Assembly: GCA_963814955.1 (NCBI GenBank)
Contig: CAWFEX010000018.1
Span: forward strand, 1-34,973
Direction of reading: 5' to 3'
Length of the DNA stretch: 34,973 bases
Origin: DATCJA01 sp963814955
Lineage (GTDB): Bacteria > Acidobacteriota > Vicinamibacteria > Vicinamibacterales > UBA2999
A program made the translations under genes and the position numbers. Shown piece after piece: positions 1-8,419 of the stretch (position 1 is its first letter; each line of letters begins with the position of its first letter). A model generated the notes under the pieces. That model made no database searches. It saw nothing but the letters and a program-made list of their open reading frames with translations, and was not told the origin of the DNA.

Positions 1-84
1 GCCGCGGCTCATCGCGAACGTTGGACAGACGCTGAAATGGCATGGCTAATCTGCCGATCCTCTCCTCTTTTGGGAGTCGCCACG

Positions 85-829
85 ATGTGCTGCTTTGCGG
101 GCCCCGTCACGGACGTTTCCAGCACGAACATCTTCGCTCGCGTCAGCGGCGACCGAGAGCATCTCGTGTACGAGATGACCTTCAGCTCAGACGACCAGAC
201 TGCGATGATTCTCCCGATCCCGGCGGCGTCTGCGGCGGCTGACGAAGCGGTCGAGTTCGTGGCGTTGGACAATTACCCCGACTTCTTCCGTGATCTGGAG
301 CGCCACTTTTCAGCAGCAAGTGTGGGTTTATACCAAGGGAGGCAAACCACCACGCGTATCCCTCAAGGTCCACCTCGTGGGCGCGTTTGAAGCCTCGTTC
401 GTCCCTGACGTGGACCACTTCGATCGCCTGGATGCCCGCTTTAGGATTCCTGGGCATGTTTGGAAACAACTCCCTCAGTATGCTTCGTTCGGGTTCGTCG
501 TATTCAAACTGCAGCCAGGTAGACACGTCAACGTTCACCCGATGGCCTTCTCGTTTCGGACGAGAGATCCCGGGGCGTTGTTCTTCCCTACGCTCCATAT
601 CCACGACGGAATGCTCCATGAAAAGGCGAATTTCGATCACATCTTCTATACCCAGAACGAACCCAGACGTGAAGCGCCCCCGATTGCGTTCTGGATGCCT
701 AGCAGAAAGGCGGCCTCTCGGTATTTGAGAGTCGCTCGCACGCACGGCTTGGTGGATGGCGACGCGCCATGCTTCCAAGCGTCTTTGGTGGGAAGCTGGA
801 GGAATTCAGATATCCTCGTTCCAATATAA
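85..829 (+). CDS. conserved hypothetical protein, split by a frameshift
   Basis: Reading starts at the ATG at 85 (MCCFAGPV), with GGGAG about ten bases upstream; an in-frame ATG at 37 is less likely. The first frame carries the N-terminal part (DVSSTNIFAR, LVYEMTF, AMILPIP, DNYPDFF). Near position 355 reading moves to a second frame that continues with VHLVGAFEASFVP, FRIPGHVWKQLPQY, GFVVFKLQPG, HPMAFSFRTRDP and ALFFPTLHIHDG and ends at 829. I recall an uncharacterised bacterial family beginning MCCFSGPV and containing the FEASFVP and FPTxHxHDG blocks, so both halves belong to one gene of about 247 residues. No signal peptide or membrane segment is evident and the function is unknown. The frameshift is either a sequencing indel or a true mutation. 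It lies apart from the secreted-protein genes that follow. Confidence 0.7.
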
Positions 830-1178
830 GGTCGTCATCGTTCAGGCCCGTTGGCGTGCTGTTCAACCTCCAAATGGAGCCGACGCGCACGACGGTCTGT
901 GCGGAGGAACGGTCGAGTTGTGAAGCTCGACGGCACAGATCACAACCGGTTCCTTCGCGCTGAGAAACCACGCTCAATAGTCGTGAAAAAGATGCGAGCG
1001 TTCCTTCTGAACGAGGGGAACTAGACGTACGCCGTCCCGGGGTGTTGATGCGACTCCTGTGTAACGCCGAAGCGTTTAGCGATGTGCATGCGGACAAAAC
1101 TCCAGCACAACGCTACCGGTTGCGCCCCGACCGTGCCCGGCCCGAAATGTGGTAAATGGTTCGCGTGCGAGGTGCGCC
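830..1178. other. intergenic stretch, nothing recognised
   Basis: About 350 bases between the first hypothetical gene and the first DUF6152 gene. Short open frames on both strands give low-complexity translations with no recognisable motif. I saw no RNA gene, palindromic repeat or convincing promoter. Confidence 0.5.
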
Positions 1179-1619
1179 ATGACACTTCGGATTTGCGATA
1201 TGTTCCCGGTTGCGAGGCCAAGCGCGCTGCTCGCGTGCGGACTCCTGCTCGAGGCCTTCACAGCCGAGGCGCATCACTCTATCTCCGGCATGTACGACAG
1301 CCGCCGTGACGTCCGGGTGGAGGGCGTCGTCACACAGTTCGAGTTCATCAATCCGCATGCCTTCATCACTCTGGAAGTCCGCGAGACGGGTCGTGCCCCG
1401 CAGCAGTGGCGGGTCGAGCTGGACGACCGGGGCGAGCTGTCGGACATCGGAATGACGGCCCAGACGCTGCGGCCTGGTGACCAGGTGATTGTGGCCGGAA
1501 GTCCCGCCCGCCGCGAAGCAAACCGCCTGTACCTCGCTCGTCTTGATCGCCCCGCCGACGGTTACAGCTTCGAACAGGTGGGTGGCCGGCCGCGGCTGCG
1601 ATCGCCGGGCCGACCGTAA
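1179..1619 (+). CDS. DUF6152 family exported protein (copy 1)
   Basis: A small exported protein of about 146 residues. The hydrophobic leader (RPSALLACGLLLEAFTAEA) ends just before the AHHS motif that begins the mature DUF6152 domain. Family features follow: GVVTQFEFINPHAFITLEV, an RVELDD block and LRPGDQVIVAGSPA. The ATG at 1179 follows GAGG at a normal distance; an ATG at 1149 in the same frame and one at 1200 are alternatives. The family is a single small beta domain after a signal peptide and has no known biochemical role. It is the first of four copies in the window. The gene just downstream, at 1727, encodes a secreted GxW-type protein, a pairing that recurs here. Confidence 0.8.
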   Translation: MTLRICDMFPVARPSALLACGLLLEAFTAEAHHSISGMYDSRRDVRVEGVVTQFEFINPHAFITLEVRETGRAPQQWRVELDDRGELSDIGMTAQTLRPGDQVIVAGSPARREANRLYLARLDRPADGYSFEQVGGRPRLRSPGRP

Positions 1620-1726
1620 CCGACTCAGAGACCGGTCCATAACGCTGCCGATTGAAACGGTGACGTGTGTGCCGGTCATCGTTGACACCCCCAGAGTCCG
1701 GCGCTAGAGTTCGCCGCGGAGATGGT

Positions 1727-2591
1727 ATGACGCGCCGGTTCGTCCGATTCGGTGTTGTGGTTGGCGTTTGTCTCGCTACTGTGTTCGCGGCGCCACCACC
1801 TGCGCTCAATGGTCAGACGCGAACCGCCGCGCCGCAGCCGTACACTCCGCCTCGCACTGCCGATGGTCAACCCGATTTGCAGGGAATCTGGCGCGTGTGG
1901 AATCTCGCACGCTACGACATCGAACCCCATCCTGCGTCGTACGGCGTGCCGGCGGGCCTCGGTGTCATCGTGGATCCGGCGGACGGACGCGTCCCCTACA
2001 AGCCGTGGGCGCTCGCGCGCAAGAAAGAGAACTTCGCGAACAGCCGAATCACGTTTCCGTACAACCCGCTCACAGAACGCCGATCCGCTGGCCAGGTGCT
2101 ACATCCCGGGTGTTCCCCGTATCACCTATCTGGGCTGGCCGTTCGAAATCGTCCAGTCAAAGGACTTCGTCGGCATCGTGTACGAATGGATGCACATCCG
2201 CCGGATGATTCCGTTGACGAATCGTCCTGTGCCAGAGGGCATTGATTTCTGGGGCGGTCTTTCGCGCGGCCGCTGGGATGGCAATTCGCTGGTCGTCAAG
2301 GTCACGAACCTCAGCGACTGGACATGGTTCGACATGGCGGGCAATTTCCACAGCAACGCCGCGCAGATAGAGGAGCGTTACACCCGCATCGGTCCCGACA
2401 CAATCGATTACGAGGTCACGATTGCCGACCCCGACGTGTTCGCGCGCCCGTGGAAGATGCGGATGCCAATTCAGCGGCAGCCCGATGCGCGCCTGCTCGA
2501 ATACGAGTGCCACGAGCTCCTCGAACAGAGCGGTGTACCGTTGACCTGGGAGCGCGATTGGGACAAGCCGATGGTCATTCCCAAGGAGTGA
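1727..2591 (+). CDS. secreted TADGxPDLxGxW-type protein, frameshifted
   Basis: Starts at the ATG at 1727 after GGAGATGGT. A signal peptide (VVVGVCLATVFAAPPPALNGQ) is followed by the diagnostic TADGQPDLQGIW block. The first frame runs to NPLTE near 2077. Reading then continues one frame over with NADPLARCYIPGVPRITYLG, RGRWDGNSLVVKVTNL, IEERYTRIGPDTIDYEVTI and ARPWKMRMP, stopping at 2591. The two halves form one protein of about 287 residues. I know this as a widespread uncharacterised exported family in Acidobacteria and some Proteobacteria with conserved GRWDG(D/N)(T/S)LVV and RPW segments. The cysteines in CYIPG and ECHE are conserved in the next paralogue. The frameshift is probably a sequence error. 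Confidence 0.75.
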
Positions 2592-2592
2592 C

Positions 2593-3546
2593 GTGGTGAA
2601 TCAGGTAAGTCAAAGGGCAAAAGTCAAAGGTCAAAGGTACGAGGCCAAAGGCTACGTGGCTGAAGGGCGCGTCCTTGCGCTTGTCGCGGCGCTCGTGATG
2701 TTCTGGCTGGCGGCGCCGGCCGCGCGCCAGGAATCACAGTTTGCCGTGGGCCGTGACCTTGCCAAGGAAGCTGCCGATGCCAACAAACGGGCCGAGGAGC
2801 GCACACCCGTTCCAAGGATGGCTGATGGCAAGCCGAATCTGAGCGGCAGCTGGCGTCTGTCAGGTGGCGGCGCCACCTACAGCTGGGAAGAGCATCTCGG
2901 CGGATTCGGGATCGCCAGCGAAGGTCCCACGCTCATCATCGATCCTGCCGACGGCAAGCTGCCGTACCAACCCTGGGCGCTGGAGGAGCGCGAACGCCGC
3001 CGCCGTCCTGAGAGCGCCTACGAAGAGAACGTCGCGAAGTGCATTCTTCCAGGAATGCCGCGGATGATGGTCTACAACTTTTTCATCACCCAGTCGCGCG
3101 ACAAGGTCACGATCTTTCACGGCACCCACCCGGCCACGCGCATCATCCGGTTCGACAATCGGCCGCCGCTTCCCGATAACATCCGTCTCTGGATGGGCGA
3201 TCCAAGAGGAAGGTGGGACGGCGACACGCTTGTCGTCGAAACAACGAATCTCAATGGCAAGGGCTGGGCGAATCTCGGCGGCGACATCATCAGCGACGCC
3301 GCGCGCATTGTGGAACGATTCCGGATGATCAACGCCGGCACGATGTGGTGGGAAGCGACGGTGACCGATCCAAAGGTGTATACACGGCCGTGGACGATGC
3401 GGTTTCCGGCGCCGCACGTCAAGCTGGGGGCGCAGCCTGAGGAAAACGAGTTCGACTTCGAGGATTCGTGTCACGAAGGCAACGTCGATCTGCGGCACCT
3501 GAAGAATCTCTACGACGCGACCCGCGGCAACAACGCGGGACGGTAA
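2593..3546 (+). CDS. secreted ADGKPNLSGSW-type protein (paralogue of previous gene)
   Basis: A 317-residue protein if read from GTG at 2593, one base after the preceding stop. That start places a seven-base tandem repeat inside the coding sequence (giving QRAKVKGQ), so the true start may be the GTG at 2656, just before the signal peptide (LALVAALVMFWLAAPAA). The mature part has MADGKPNLSGSW, LIIDPADGKLPYQPWA, CILPGMPRMM, GRWDGDTLVVETTNL, ERFRMINAGTMWWEATVTDP and TRPWTMRFP, matching the upstream paralogue block by block. This suggests local duplication and probably one operon. Role unknown; expected in periplasm or on the cell surface. Confidence 0.75.
   Translation: MVNQVSQRAKVKGQRYEAKGYVAEGRVLALVAALVMFWLAAPAARQESQFAVGRDLAKEAADANKRAEERTPVPRMADGKPNLSGSWRLSGGGATYSWEEHLGGFGIASEGPTLIIDPADGKLPYQPWALEERERRRRPESAYEENVAKCILPGMPRMMVYNFFITQSRDKVTIFHGTHPATRIIRFDNRPPLPDNIRLWMGDPRGRWDGDTLVVETTNLNGKGWANLGGDIISDAARIVERFRMINAGTMWWEATVTDPKVYTRPWTMRFPAPHVKLGAQPEENEFDFEDSCHEGNVDLRHLKNLYDATRGNNAGR
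2609..2636 (+). repeat. seven-base tandem repeat (GTCAAAG-type), 4 units
   Basis: Four consecutive seven-base units (GTCAAAG, GGCAAAA, GTCAAAG, GTCAAAG) lie at the 5' end of the preceding-listed open frame. The same unit in the opposite orientation forms an eight-unit array at 14180-14235, so this is a dispersed repeat family. Confidence 0.8.
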
Positions 3547-3576
3547 CCTGAGATCGGAGAGCTCCGGAGTCTGCCG

Positions 3577-4008
3577 ATGACCATCAAGCGCACAGTGGCC
3601 CTCATCGCTATCGCCGTTCTGTGCGGTGCGTCCGTCGAGGCGCATCACTCGTTTGCGGCGCAGTACGACGCGAACAAACCGATTACGCTGAGAGGCACCA
3701 TCAGCCGGATGCTGTGGTCGAATCCGCACGGGCATCTCTACATCGAAGTCAAGATGCCGGACGGCAAAGTCGTGACGTGGGAACTGGAGACGGCCGCGCC
3801 TGCGGGCCTGTATCGACGAGGCTGGCGGCGCGACGATCTGCCGGTTGGTGCAGAAGTCGTGGTGCGCGCGTTTCTTGCCCGCGACGGTACACCAACTGCC
3901 AACGCGACGACGGTGACGCTGACGTCAACCGGCAAGGAGCTCTTTGCCGGGTCCGCCGGCACCGGCGCGCCGGTCGAGCCGCCCGGCGAAGAGCCGGCTC
4001 CCCGTTAA
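3577..4008 (+). CDS. DUF6152 family exported protein (copy 2)
   Basis: A 143-residue exported protein. The signal peptide (VALIAIAVLCGASVEA) precedes AHHSFAAQYDANKPITLRGT, the classic DUF6152 opening. Then come the NPHGHLYIEV block, TWELETAAP, LYRRGWRRDDL and VGAEVVVRAFLARDGT. It follows the GxW-type gene by 30 bases and probably shares its transcript. It ends in a Pro/Glu-rich tail. Family function is unknown; the pairing with GxW-type genes is the only functional hint. Confidence 0.85.
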   Translation: MTIKRTVALIAIAVLCGASVEAHHSFAAQYDANKPITLRGTISRMLWSNPHGHLYIEVKMPDGKVVTWELETAAPAGLYRRGWRRDDLPVGAEVVVRAFLARDGTPTANATTVTLTSTGKELFAGSAGTGAPVEPPGEEPAPR

Positions 4009-4017
4009 AGCGATCAC

Positions 4018-4533
4018 ATGGCTGCAGAGCGGCGAACGCGCTTCGTGAGTGGGTTGCCGGCCATCCTCGTCAGCCTTCTAATGCTGACGACGATTTCCGT
4101 GACGGCTCAGGCCAGACCGGACTTCTCGGGCAGCTGGAAAATCAGTCAGGCCAGGAGCAGCGCGGGCGCAACGGGGAACAACGCAACCATCAGTTTTCCC
4201 AGCGAACTCGTGATCAAGCAGCAGGCTGCCGAGCTGCACGTCGAGCTGCGTTATCCGCGTTCCGAAATGCTGACAACGGTGTACAAGCTCGATGGAAGCG
4301 AGATCATCATCACCCTTCCGAGCAGTGTCACGGAAAAGGCCAGAGCCGCGTGGGATGGCGACAAGCTGGTGATCACGGCACGGCGCGTCGTATCGAGCGC
4401 CTTTGGCGACTTCGTCACCGACATCAAGGAAACCTGGAGCAGGGCTGGTAACGTTCTGACGATTCAGAAGACCCAATCCTCCGACGGCGTCACCGACGCC
4501 GAGACGGCCGTTTTCGATCGCGCGCAGTCGTAG
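4018..4533 (+). CDS. exported hypothetical protein with a PDFSGSW start
   Basis: A 171-residue protein starting nine bases after the upstream stop. A signal peptide (LPAILVSLLMLTTISVTAQA) precedes RPDFSGSWKISQ. The rest is a predominantly beta pattern with ELVIKQ, ELHVELRYP, YKLDGSEIIITLP, AAWDGDKLVITARR, IKETWSRAGNVLTIQKTQSS. This resembles small lipocalin-like secreted proteins in Acidobacteria, where W-D-G-D-K-L-V-I strands alternate with turn residues. No catalytic motif is visible. Position within a tight plus-strand run of exported proteins suggests co-transcription. Confidence 0.7.
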   Translation: MAAERRTRFVSGLPAILVSLLMLTTISVTAQARPDFSGSWKISQARSSAGATGNNATISFPSELVIKQQAAELHVELRYPRSEMLTTVYKLDGSEIIITLPSSVTEKARAAWDGDKLVITARRVVSSAFGDFVTDIKETWSRAGNVLTIQKTQSSDGVTDAETAVFDRAQS

Positions 4534-4538
4534 GACAC

Positions 4539-5525
4539 ATGTTCCGGCGAAATGCGAGCTGGTGCGGAGACAGGCTGCGGCATGCATGCGCCTGTGCGAT
4601 CGTGCTCACGGGCGTTGCCGCCTCGCTGACCTCGGTTGCTTTTGCGAGCCAGAGTCCTACTGGCGGCTTGCAGCCGCTCGTGGGAACGTGGCAGCTCGAG
4701 GGACTCGAACGCGCGACAGCGGGCCAGCCGCTCTCGCCGGTTGCCAATCCTGTCGGCATCCTCATCCAGGACGCATCCGGACACGTCATTGAAATCGTGA
4801 CCGTTGCCGGACGAGCGGCGTCGCTCGACGCCTCGGAGCAGTTCATGACCTACCAGGCGTTCTGGGGCACGTACTCCGTCGATGCAACCAGCTTGACGGC
4901 CGCGTACCGCATCGATGGCGATCTGAATCCCGGACGGCAGGGTCACCGGTTCCTCCGATCGTTCGAACGAAAGGGCGCGCAGCTCGTGTTGACGGAGCTG
5001 ACGTCCGACGGGCGCCCGATGACCCGAACGTCATGGGAGCGAATTCCGGAGCTCGAGGGGCTGCCGGAGTATCAAGAGGCGGTCGTCGGGTTCTGGCAGT
5101 GGACGGCTGCGGGTTTGTACAACGCCAGCGGCGTCAACCTGCGCCCCGCGTACCGCGATGCGAGTGTGATCGTGTACACACCGACGGGCCACATGGCGGT
5201 CCTCTACCTGCCTCCGCCCGGCCGCAAGCTGTTCGCGGGACCTGTTCCTTCCGTAGACGAGGCACGCGCCGCCACGCAGGGTTCCGTCTCCTACTTCGGC
5301 ACCTACATCGTCCAGCCGAAGAGCCGCGCCGTGTTCCACTATCAGCTTGGCGCGGCCAACCCGACGGCGGTGGGCGGATCGTTCATGCGGAATTTCGAGA
5401 TCAACGGCGCACAGGTGACGCTGCGGTTTCCGCCAACGACGCTCAACGGACAGCCGGTTCAGAACACGCTCACGCTCAAGCGGCTGAGTGGCCTCACCGA
5501 CATGTGGCCCGGGTTCCGCAGGTAG
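4539..5525 (+). CDS. exported protein with two lipocalin-like domains
   Basis: A 328-residue protein starting five bases after the previous stop. The leader ends near SVAFASQS. The mature part shows two similar halves. The first begins LVGTWQLEGLER, with GILIQDASGHVIEIV and FWGTYSVDATSLTAAYRIDGDLNPG. The second begins VVGFWQWTAAGLYNASG, with VIVYTPTGHMAVLYLPP, YFGTYIVQPKSRAVFHYQLG and MRNFEINGAQVTLRFPP. GTW near the start, a GxM/I strand in the middle and GTY before the last strands are typical of the lipocalin-like domain (PF13924 type). Probably binds a small hydrophobic ligand in the periplasm, but the ligand is unknown. Confidence 0.7.
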   Translation: MFRRNASWCGDRLRHACACAIVLTGVAASLTSVAFASQSPTGGLQPLVGTWQLEGLERATAGQPLSPVANPVGILIQDASGHVIEIVTVAGRAASLDASEQFMTYQAFWGTYSVDATSLTAAYRIDGDLNPGRQGHRFLRSFERKGAQLVLTELTSDGRPMTRTSWERIPELEGLPEYQEAVVGFWQWTAAGLYNASGVNLRPAYRDASVIVYTPTGHMAVLYLPPPGRKLFAGPVPSVDEARAATQGSVSYFGTYIVQPKSRAVFHYQLGAANPTAVGGSFMRNFEINGAQVTLRFPPTTLNGQPVQNTLTLKRLSGLTDMWPGFRR

Positions 5526-5550
5526 CCGGCGCCGGTGGCGCCGCTGATTT

Positions 5551-5612
5551 GTAGGGGCCGGCCTTTAGGCCGGCCCAAAAGATTTTGTAGGGGCCGGCCT
5601 TCAGGCCGGCCC
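5551..5612. repeat. pair of direct copies of a GTAG-led palindrome
   Basis: Two near-identical palindromes at 5551-5576 and 5587-5612, each made of GTAGG, the arm GGCCGGCCT, a TT or TC centre and the arm AGGCCGGCC. They are separated by an AT-rich spacer (AAAAGATTTT). The element could form RNA hairpins or act as a bidirectional terminator. Related copies with different arms occur elsewhere in the window. Confidence 0.85.
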
Positions 5613-5623
5613 AGGAGGACATC

Positions 5624-6640
5624 ATGAACATCCGACGTATTACCGCGTTGTCAATCGCGGCACTGGTACTGGGAATTGGTTCCGCCCTGGTCGCGCAGAC
5701 GCGCGAAAAAGGTCCATGGTGGCCGTCTCCACATGGCGCGAAGGATCAGGCCGGCAACACGAACCTGATTACGCCAGAGAAGATTCTGAAGGCCCTGCGC
5801 ATTCCGAAAACCGGCCAGGAGTACGAGCTCGGGCACATCTACGAGCCGAGCATGCCGCAGTACGGGAATCGGCCGTTCTATCTGATCACCCATATGGCGG
5901 CGGCGCCACAGAAGGAAGGGCAAGGGTTTGCCCAACAGGAGTACTTCACGGGTTACATCGGCCAGATGGGCACGCAGTACGACGCGTTCGGGCACCAGGG
6001 GCGTGTGGTGCGGATGGCGGACGGGACGCTGAAGAACGTTTACTACAACGGGTTCACCCAGGAGGAACTAACCGGCAGCAATCGCGGACAAGGGGGCCTC
6101 GAGGCGCTCGGCGTGGAGCATGTGAAGCCGATCATCACGCGCGGCATCCTCGTCGACATTGCCGGCTACAAGGGCATCGCGACCCTCGACAGCCGCTATG
6201 AGGTGACGATGGCGGATGTGCGTGGCGCGCTGGCGAAGCAGGGCATGAGCGAGAACAGCATCGAGCCTGGTGACGCCATCCTCTTCAACTATGGGTGGGC
6301 GGTGCACTGGGGCAATCCGGCGAAGTACAACGATGCGCGCTTCTTCGTGGGCGAGAATCAGGGGTCGCCGGGCATCGGGGTGGAAGTGTCGCGCTGGGCC
6401 GTGGAGAAGAAGGCGTCGATGGTCGGCGCCGACAGCTGCTGCGTGACCATTCAGCCGCCGGCGCGTCCCGAGCTCGGCAACGTGCATCACGAGCTGCTCT
6501 TCGGCGGCGTCGGGATGCTCGAGAACATGGATCTGCGCGAGCTGGCGCGCGATCGCGTGTACGAGTTCCTGTACCTGAATCTCACCGAGCGCATCAAAGG
6601 CGCGACGGGTTCACCGGTGAGGCCGGTCGCGATTCGATAG
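5624..6640 (+). CDS. putative exported cyclase / kynurenine formamidase-like hydrolase
   Basis: A 338-residue protein with a signal peptide (ALSIAALVLGIGSALVAQ) and GGAGG ahead of the ATG. The body has PWWPSPHGAKDQAGNTNLIT and the metal-binding GTQYDAFGH motif at residues 116-124. This matches the HxGTHxDxxxH-type motif of the cyclase family (PF04199), with Q in place of the usual His after GT. Then come LDSRYEVTMADV, GDAILFNYGW and VEVSRWAVEKKASMVGADS. Known relatives hydrolyse N-formylkynurenine or act on cyclic substrates using a divalent metal. The exported, DQAGNxN-type subgroup is uncharacterised. It is a stand-alone gene flanked by palindromic repeats. Confidence 0.8.
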   Translation: MNIRRITALSIAALVLGIGSALVAQTREKGPWWPSPHGAKDQAGNTNLITPEKILKALRIPKTGQEYELGHIYEPSMPQYGNRPFYLITHMAAAPQKEGQGFAQQEYFTGYIGQMGTQYDAFGHQGRVVRMADGTLKNVYYNGFTQEELTGSNRGQGGLEALGVEHVKPIITRGILVDIAGYKGIATLDSRYEVTMADVRGALAKQGMSENSIEPGDAILFNYGWAVHWGNPAKYNDARFFVGENQGSPGIGVEVSRWAVEKKASMVGADSCCVTIQPPARPELGNVHHELLFGGVGMLENMDLRELARDRVYEFLYLNLTERIKGATGSPVRPVAIR

Positions 6641-6643
6641 TAC

Positions 6644-6666
6644 GTAGTGTCCGGCTTTAGCCGGAC
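6644..6666. repeat. GTAGTGTCCGGC palindrome
   Basis: GTAGTGTCCGGCTTTAG followed by CCGGAC: an arm GTCCGGCT pairs with AGCCGGAC around a TT centre. It is a member of the dispersed GTAG-led palindrome family, placed directly after the cyclase gene, where it could also act as a terminator hairpin. Confidence 0.75.
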
Positions 6667-6673
6667 CTGAGTC

Positions 6674-6703
6674 ACGGGCCACGGAGACGCGGAGACACGG
6701 AGG
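6674..6703. repeat. dispersed ACGGGCCAC(A/G)GAGAC repeat, copy 1
   Basis: A 30-base purine-rich segment built from ACGGGCCACGGAGACGCGG and GAGACACGGAGG. A nearly identical copy lies at 22970-22999, in each case just after a coding region and near a palindromic repeat. Confidence 0.7.
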
Positions 6704-7118
6704 AATCGCTCTTATACACATTGAGCCGTCGTCCACACTTCTCGCTTCTAGGTTCTCGGTTCGTGTTCGGGTTCGGAGTGTGGTGGAGCGCCGGTTTCGA
6801 CGAACGAATCTCGCTAGTGTTAGGTGGTGTCGAATCCCGATTCCGGTGGCCGGACCGCACTGCGATGCCTTCTGCGGGCGCAAGACGCGAGGTCCGTGAC
6901 CTCGCTCGGTTCCCAGAGGCTTCTCGTGCGGTCAGGCGATACGAGTCGGCCTGACCTTCATAGGGATTCAGCCACCCCAACATAAGCGAGCTCTTATAGG
7001 TCGTGGCTTCCTGTCCTAGAGGGAGAGAGACGTCTCCCCTGGTCATTCGTGGAAGGCATATACTTCAATCATTTCAGGCTCTACGGCTTCACGCGCCACA
7101 CGGAGGCAGGGGACAAAG
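6704..7118. other. intergenic stretch, no gene recognised
   Basis: About 415 bases ahead of the cytochrome gene. An open frame of 77 codons starting at 6721 has a low-complexity Arg/Phe-rich translation and no ribosome-binding site, so I do not call it. The cytochrome promoter must lie here but no clear -35/-10 pair stood out. Confidence 0.45.
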
Positions 7119-8312
7119 ATGAAGTTCGCATGGAGGGGCCGAATCTTCTGGGCGACCGGAGTGGCAATGGTGTGTCTGCTCGTTGTTGTGTCGGCAGTGA
7201 GCCTGCGTGCCGCAGAGTCAGCTCAGGCTGCTTCATCCGCCGTAGCTTCAGCGAAGGGGGAACAAGGCGGCGCAGAGCAGGGGCCCCTGATGGCGGAGAC
7301 CCATTTCAAGAACATCCAGGTCCTCAAAGGAATGCCCGTCGATACCTTCATCGAGGCGATGGGGATGTTCGCTGCGTCAATGGGCGGCGACTGTACGTAC
7401 TGCCATTCGAAGGACGCCGTCTTCAAACGCGACGCGTTTTCGGTGGCCACTCCGCGGATTCAGCGTGCGCGTCAGATGATCGTGATGATGCGCAATCTCA
7501 ACAACAATAATTTCGGTGGAGCGCTGAAGGTTACGTGTTTCACCTGCCACAGAGGATCGTACGTTCCTGAAACCGCGCCACGTCTGGCCCTTCAGTACGG
7601 CACTCCGGACGAAGATCCAAACATGATGAACTTCGTTCCCGACACGAGTGTGACGGCGACGCAGATACTCGACAAATATCTCGAGGCTCTTGGCGGAGCA
7701 GGTCGGCTGGCGAAGATAACGAGCTTTGTGGCGAAGGGGACCTATTCCGGGTTCGATACGGGATTCGGCGAGGTTCCTGTCGAGGTGTTCGCCAAAGCGC
7801 CGAATCAGCGCACCACGGTCGTCCACCTTGATTACGGACAGAACCTCAGGGTGTATGACGGCCGCAACGGCTGGTTTGCGGGGCCCGACAGCCCGGCGCC
7901 GCTCGTGACCCTCACCACCGGCACGCTGGATCTCGCCCGCATGGAGGCGCTGGTGGGGTTCCCGGTCGGAATCAAGCAGGCGTTCAGTCAGTGGGTGGTC
8001 GGCAATTCGATCATCGACGACAACGACGTTCAAATCGTCCAGGGAACCAGCCCGGGGCTGCTGCCCGTGAACCTGTACTTCGACAAGGCGGGCCTGCTGG
8101 TACGGCTGGTGCGATGGAACCAGACGGCCGTCGGTCCCGTTCCGACGCAGATTGACTACGCGGACTACCGCGAGGTGGCTGGCGTAAAGATGCCCTTCAC
8201 CTGGACGGTGAGCCAGACGTACATGCAGATGACCATCAAGCTGAGCGAGCTTCAACCCAACGTGCCCATCGACGCGGCACGGTTCGCCAAGCCGGCCCCC
8301 GCCACGCGCTGA
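7119..8312 (+). CDS. reaction-centre-type cytochrome c with C-terminal lipoprotein-like domain (copy 1)
   Basis: A 397-residue exported protein. After a signal anchor (residues 12-30) comes HFKNIQVLKGMPVDTFIEAM, typical of the photosynthetic-reaction-centre cytochrome family (PF02276-like) found in non-phototrophic Acidobacteria. Two haem-binding motifs are visible: CTYCH at 92-96 and CFTCH at 140-144. A linker leads to a second domain beginning ATQILDKYLEALGG and containing FVAKGTYSGFD, VEVFAKAPNQRTTVV, YDGRNGWF and ADYREVAGVKMPFTWTV. This pattern resembles LolA/outer-membrane lipoprotein-sorting folds. It probably transfers electrons in the periplasm. A close paralogue lies at about 16302-17424. 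Confidence 0.85.
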   Translation: MKFAWRGRIFWATGVAMVCLLVVVSAVSLRAAESAQAASSAVASAKGEQGGAEQGPLMAETHFKNIQVLKGMPVDTFIEAMGMFAASMGGDCTYCHSKDAVFKRDAFSVATPRIQRARQMIVMMRNLNNNNFGGALKVTCFTCHRGSYVPETAPRLALQYGTPDEDPNMMNFVPDTSVTATQILDKYLEALGGAGRLAKITSFVAKGTYSGFDTGFGEVPVEVFAKAPNQRTTVVHLDYGQNLRVYDGRNGWFAGPDSPAPLVTLTTGTLDLARMEALVGFPVGIKQAFSQWVVGNSIIDDNDVQIVQGTSPGLLPVNLYFDKAGLLVRLVRWNQTAVGPVPTQIDYADYREVAGVKMPFTWTVSQTYMQMTIKLSELQPNVPIDAARFAKPAPATR

Positions 8313-8419
8313 TGGAGTATATTTACCGCCGCCGGGAAGCCCCGGGCCGCGGTGAGAACCCTATGTACCGAGTGCGTATACGCGGGCGAAGCGCGTCCGA
8401 TGGCGGCTGTCGACCAGCC

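Noticed and set aside
1021..1221. Minus-strand frame with an AKRFGVTQ segment, considered as a transposase or helix-turn-helix remnant
   Set aside because: Too short and without any further helix-turn-helix or catalytic pattern to support it.
6721..6954. 77-codon frame in the intergenic region before the first cytochrome
   Set aside because: Low-complexity translation, no ribosome-binding site and no recognisable family.
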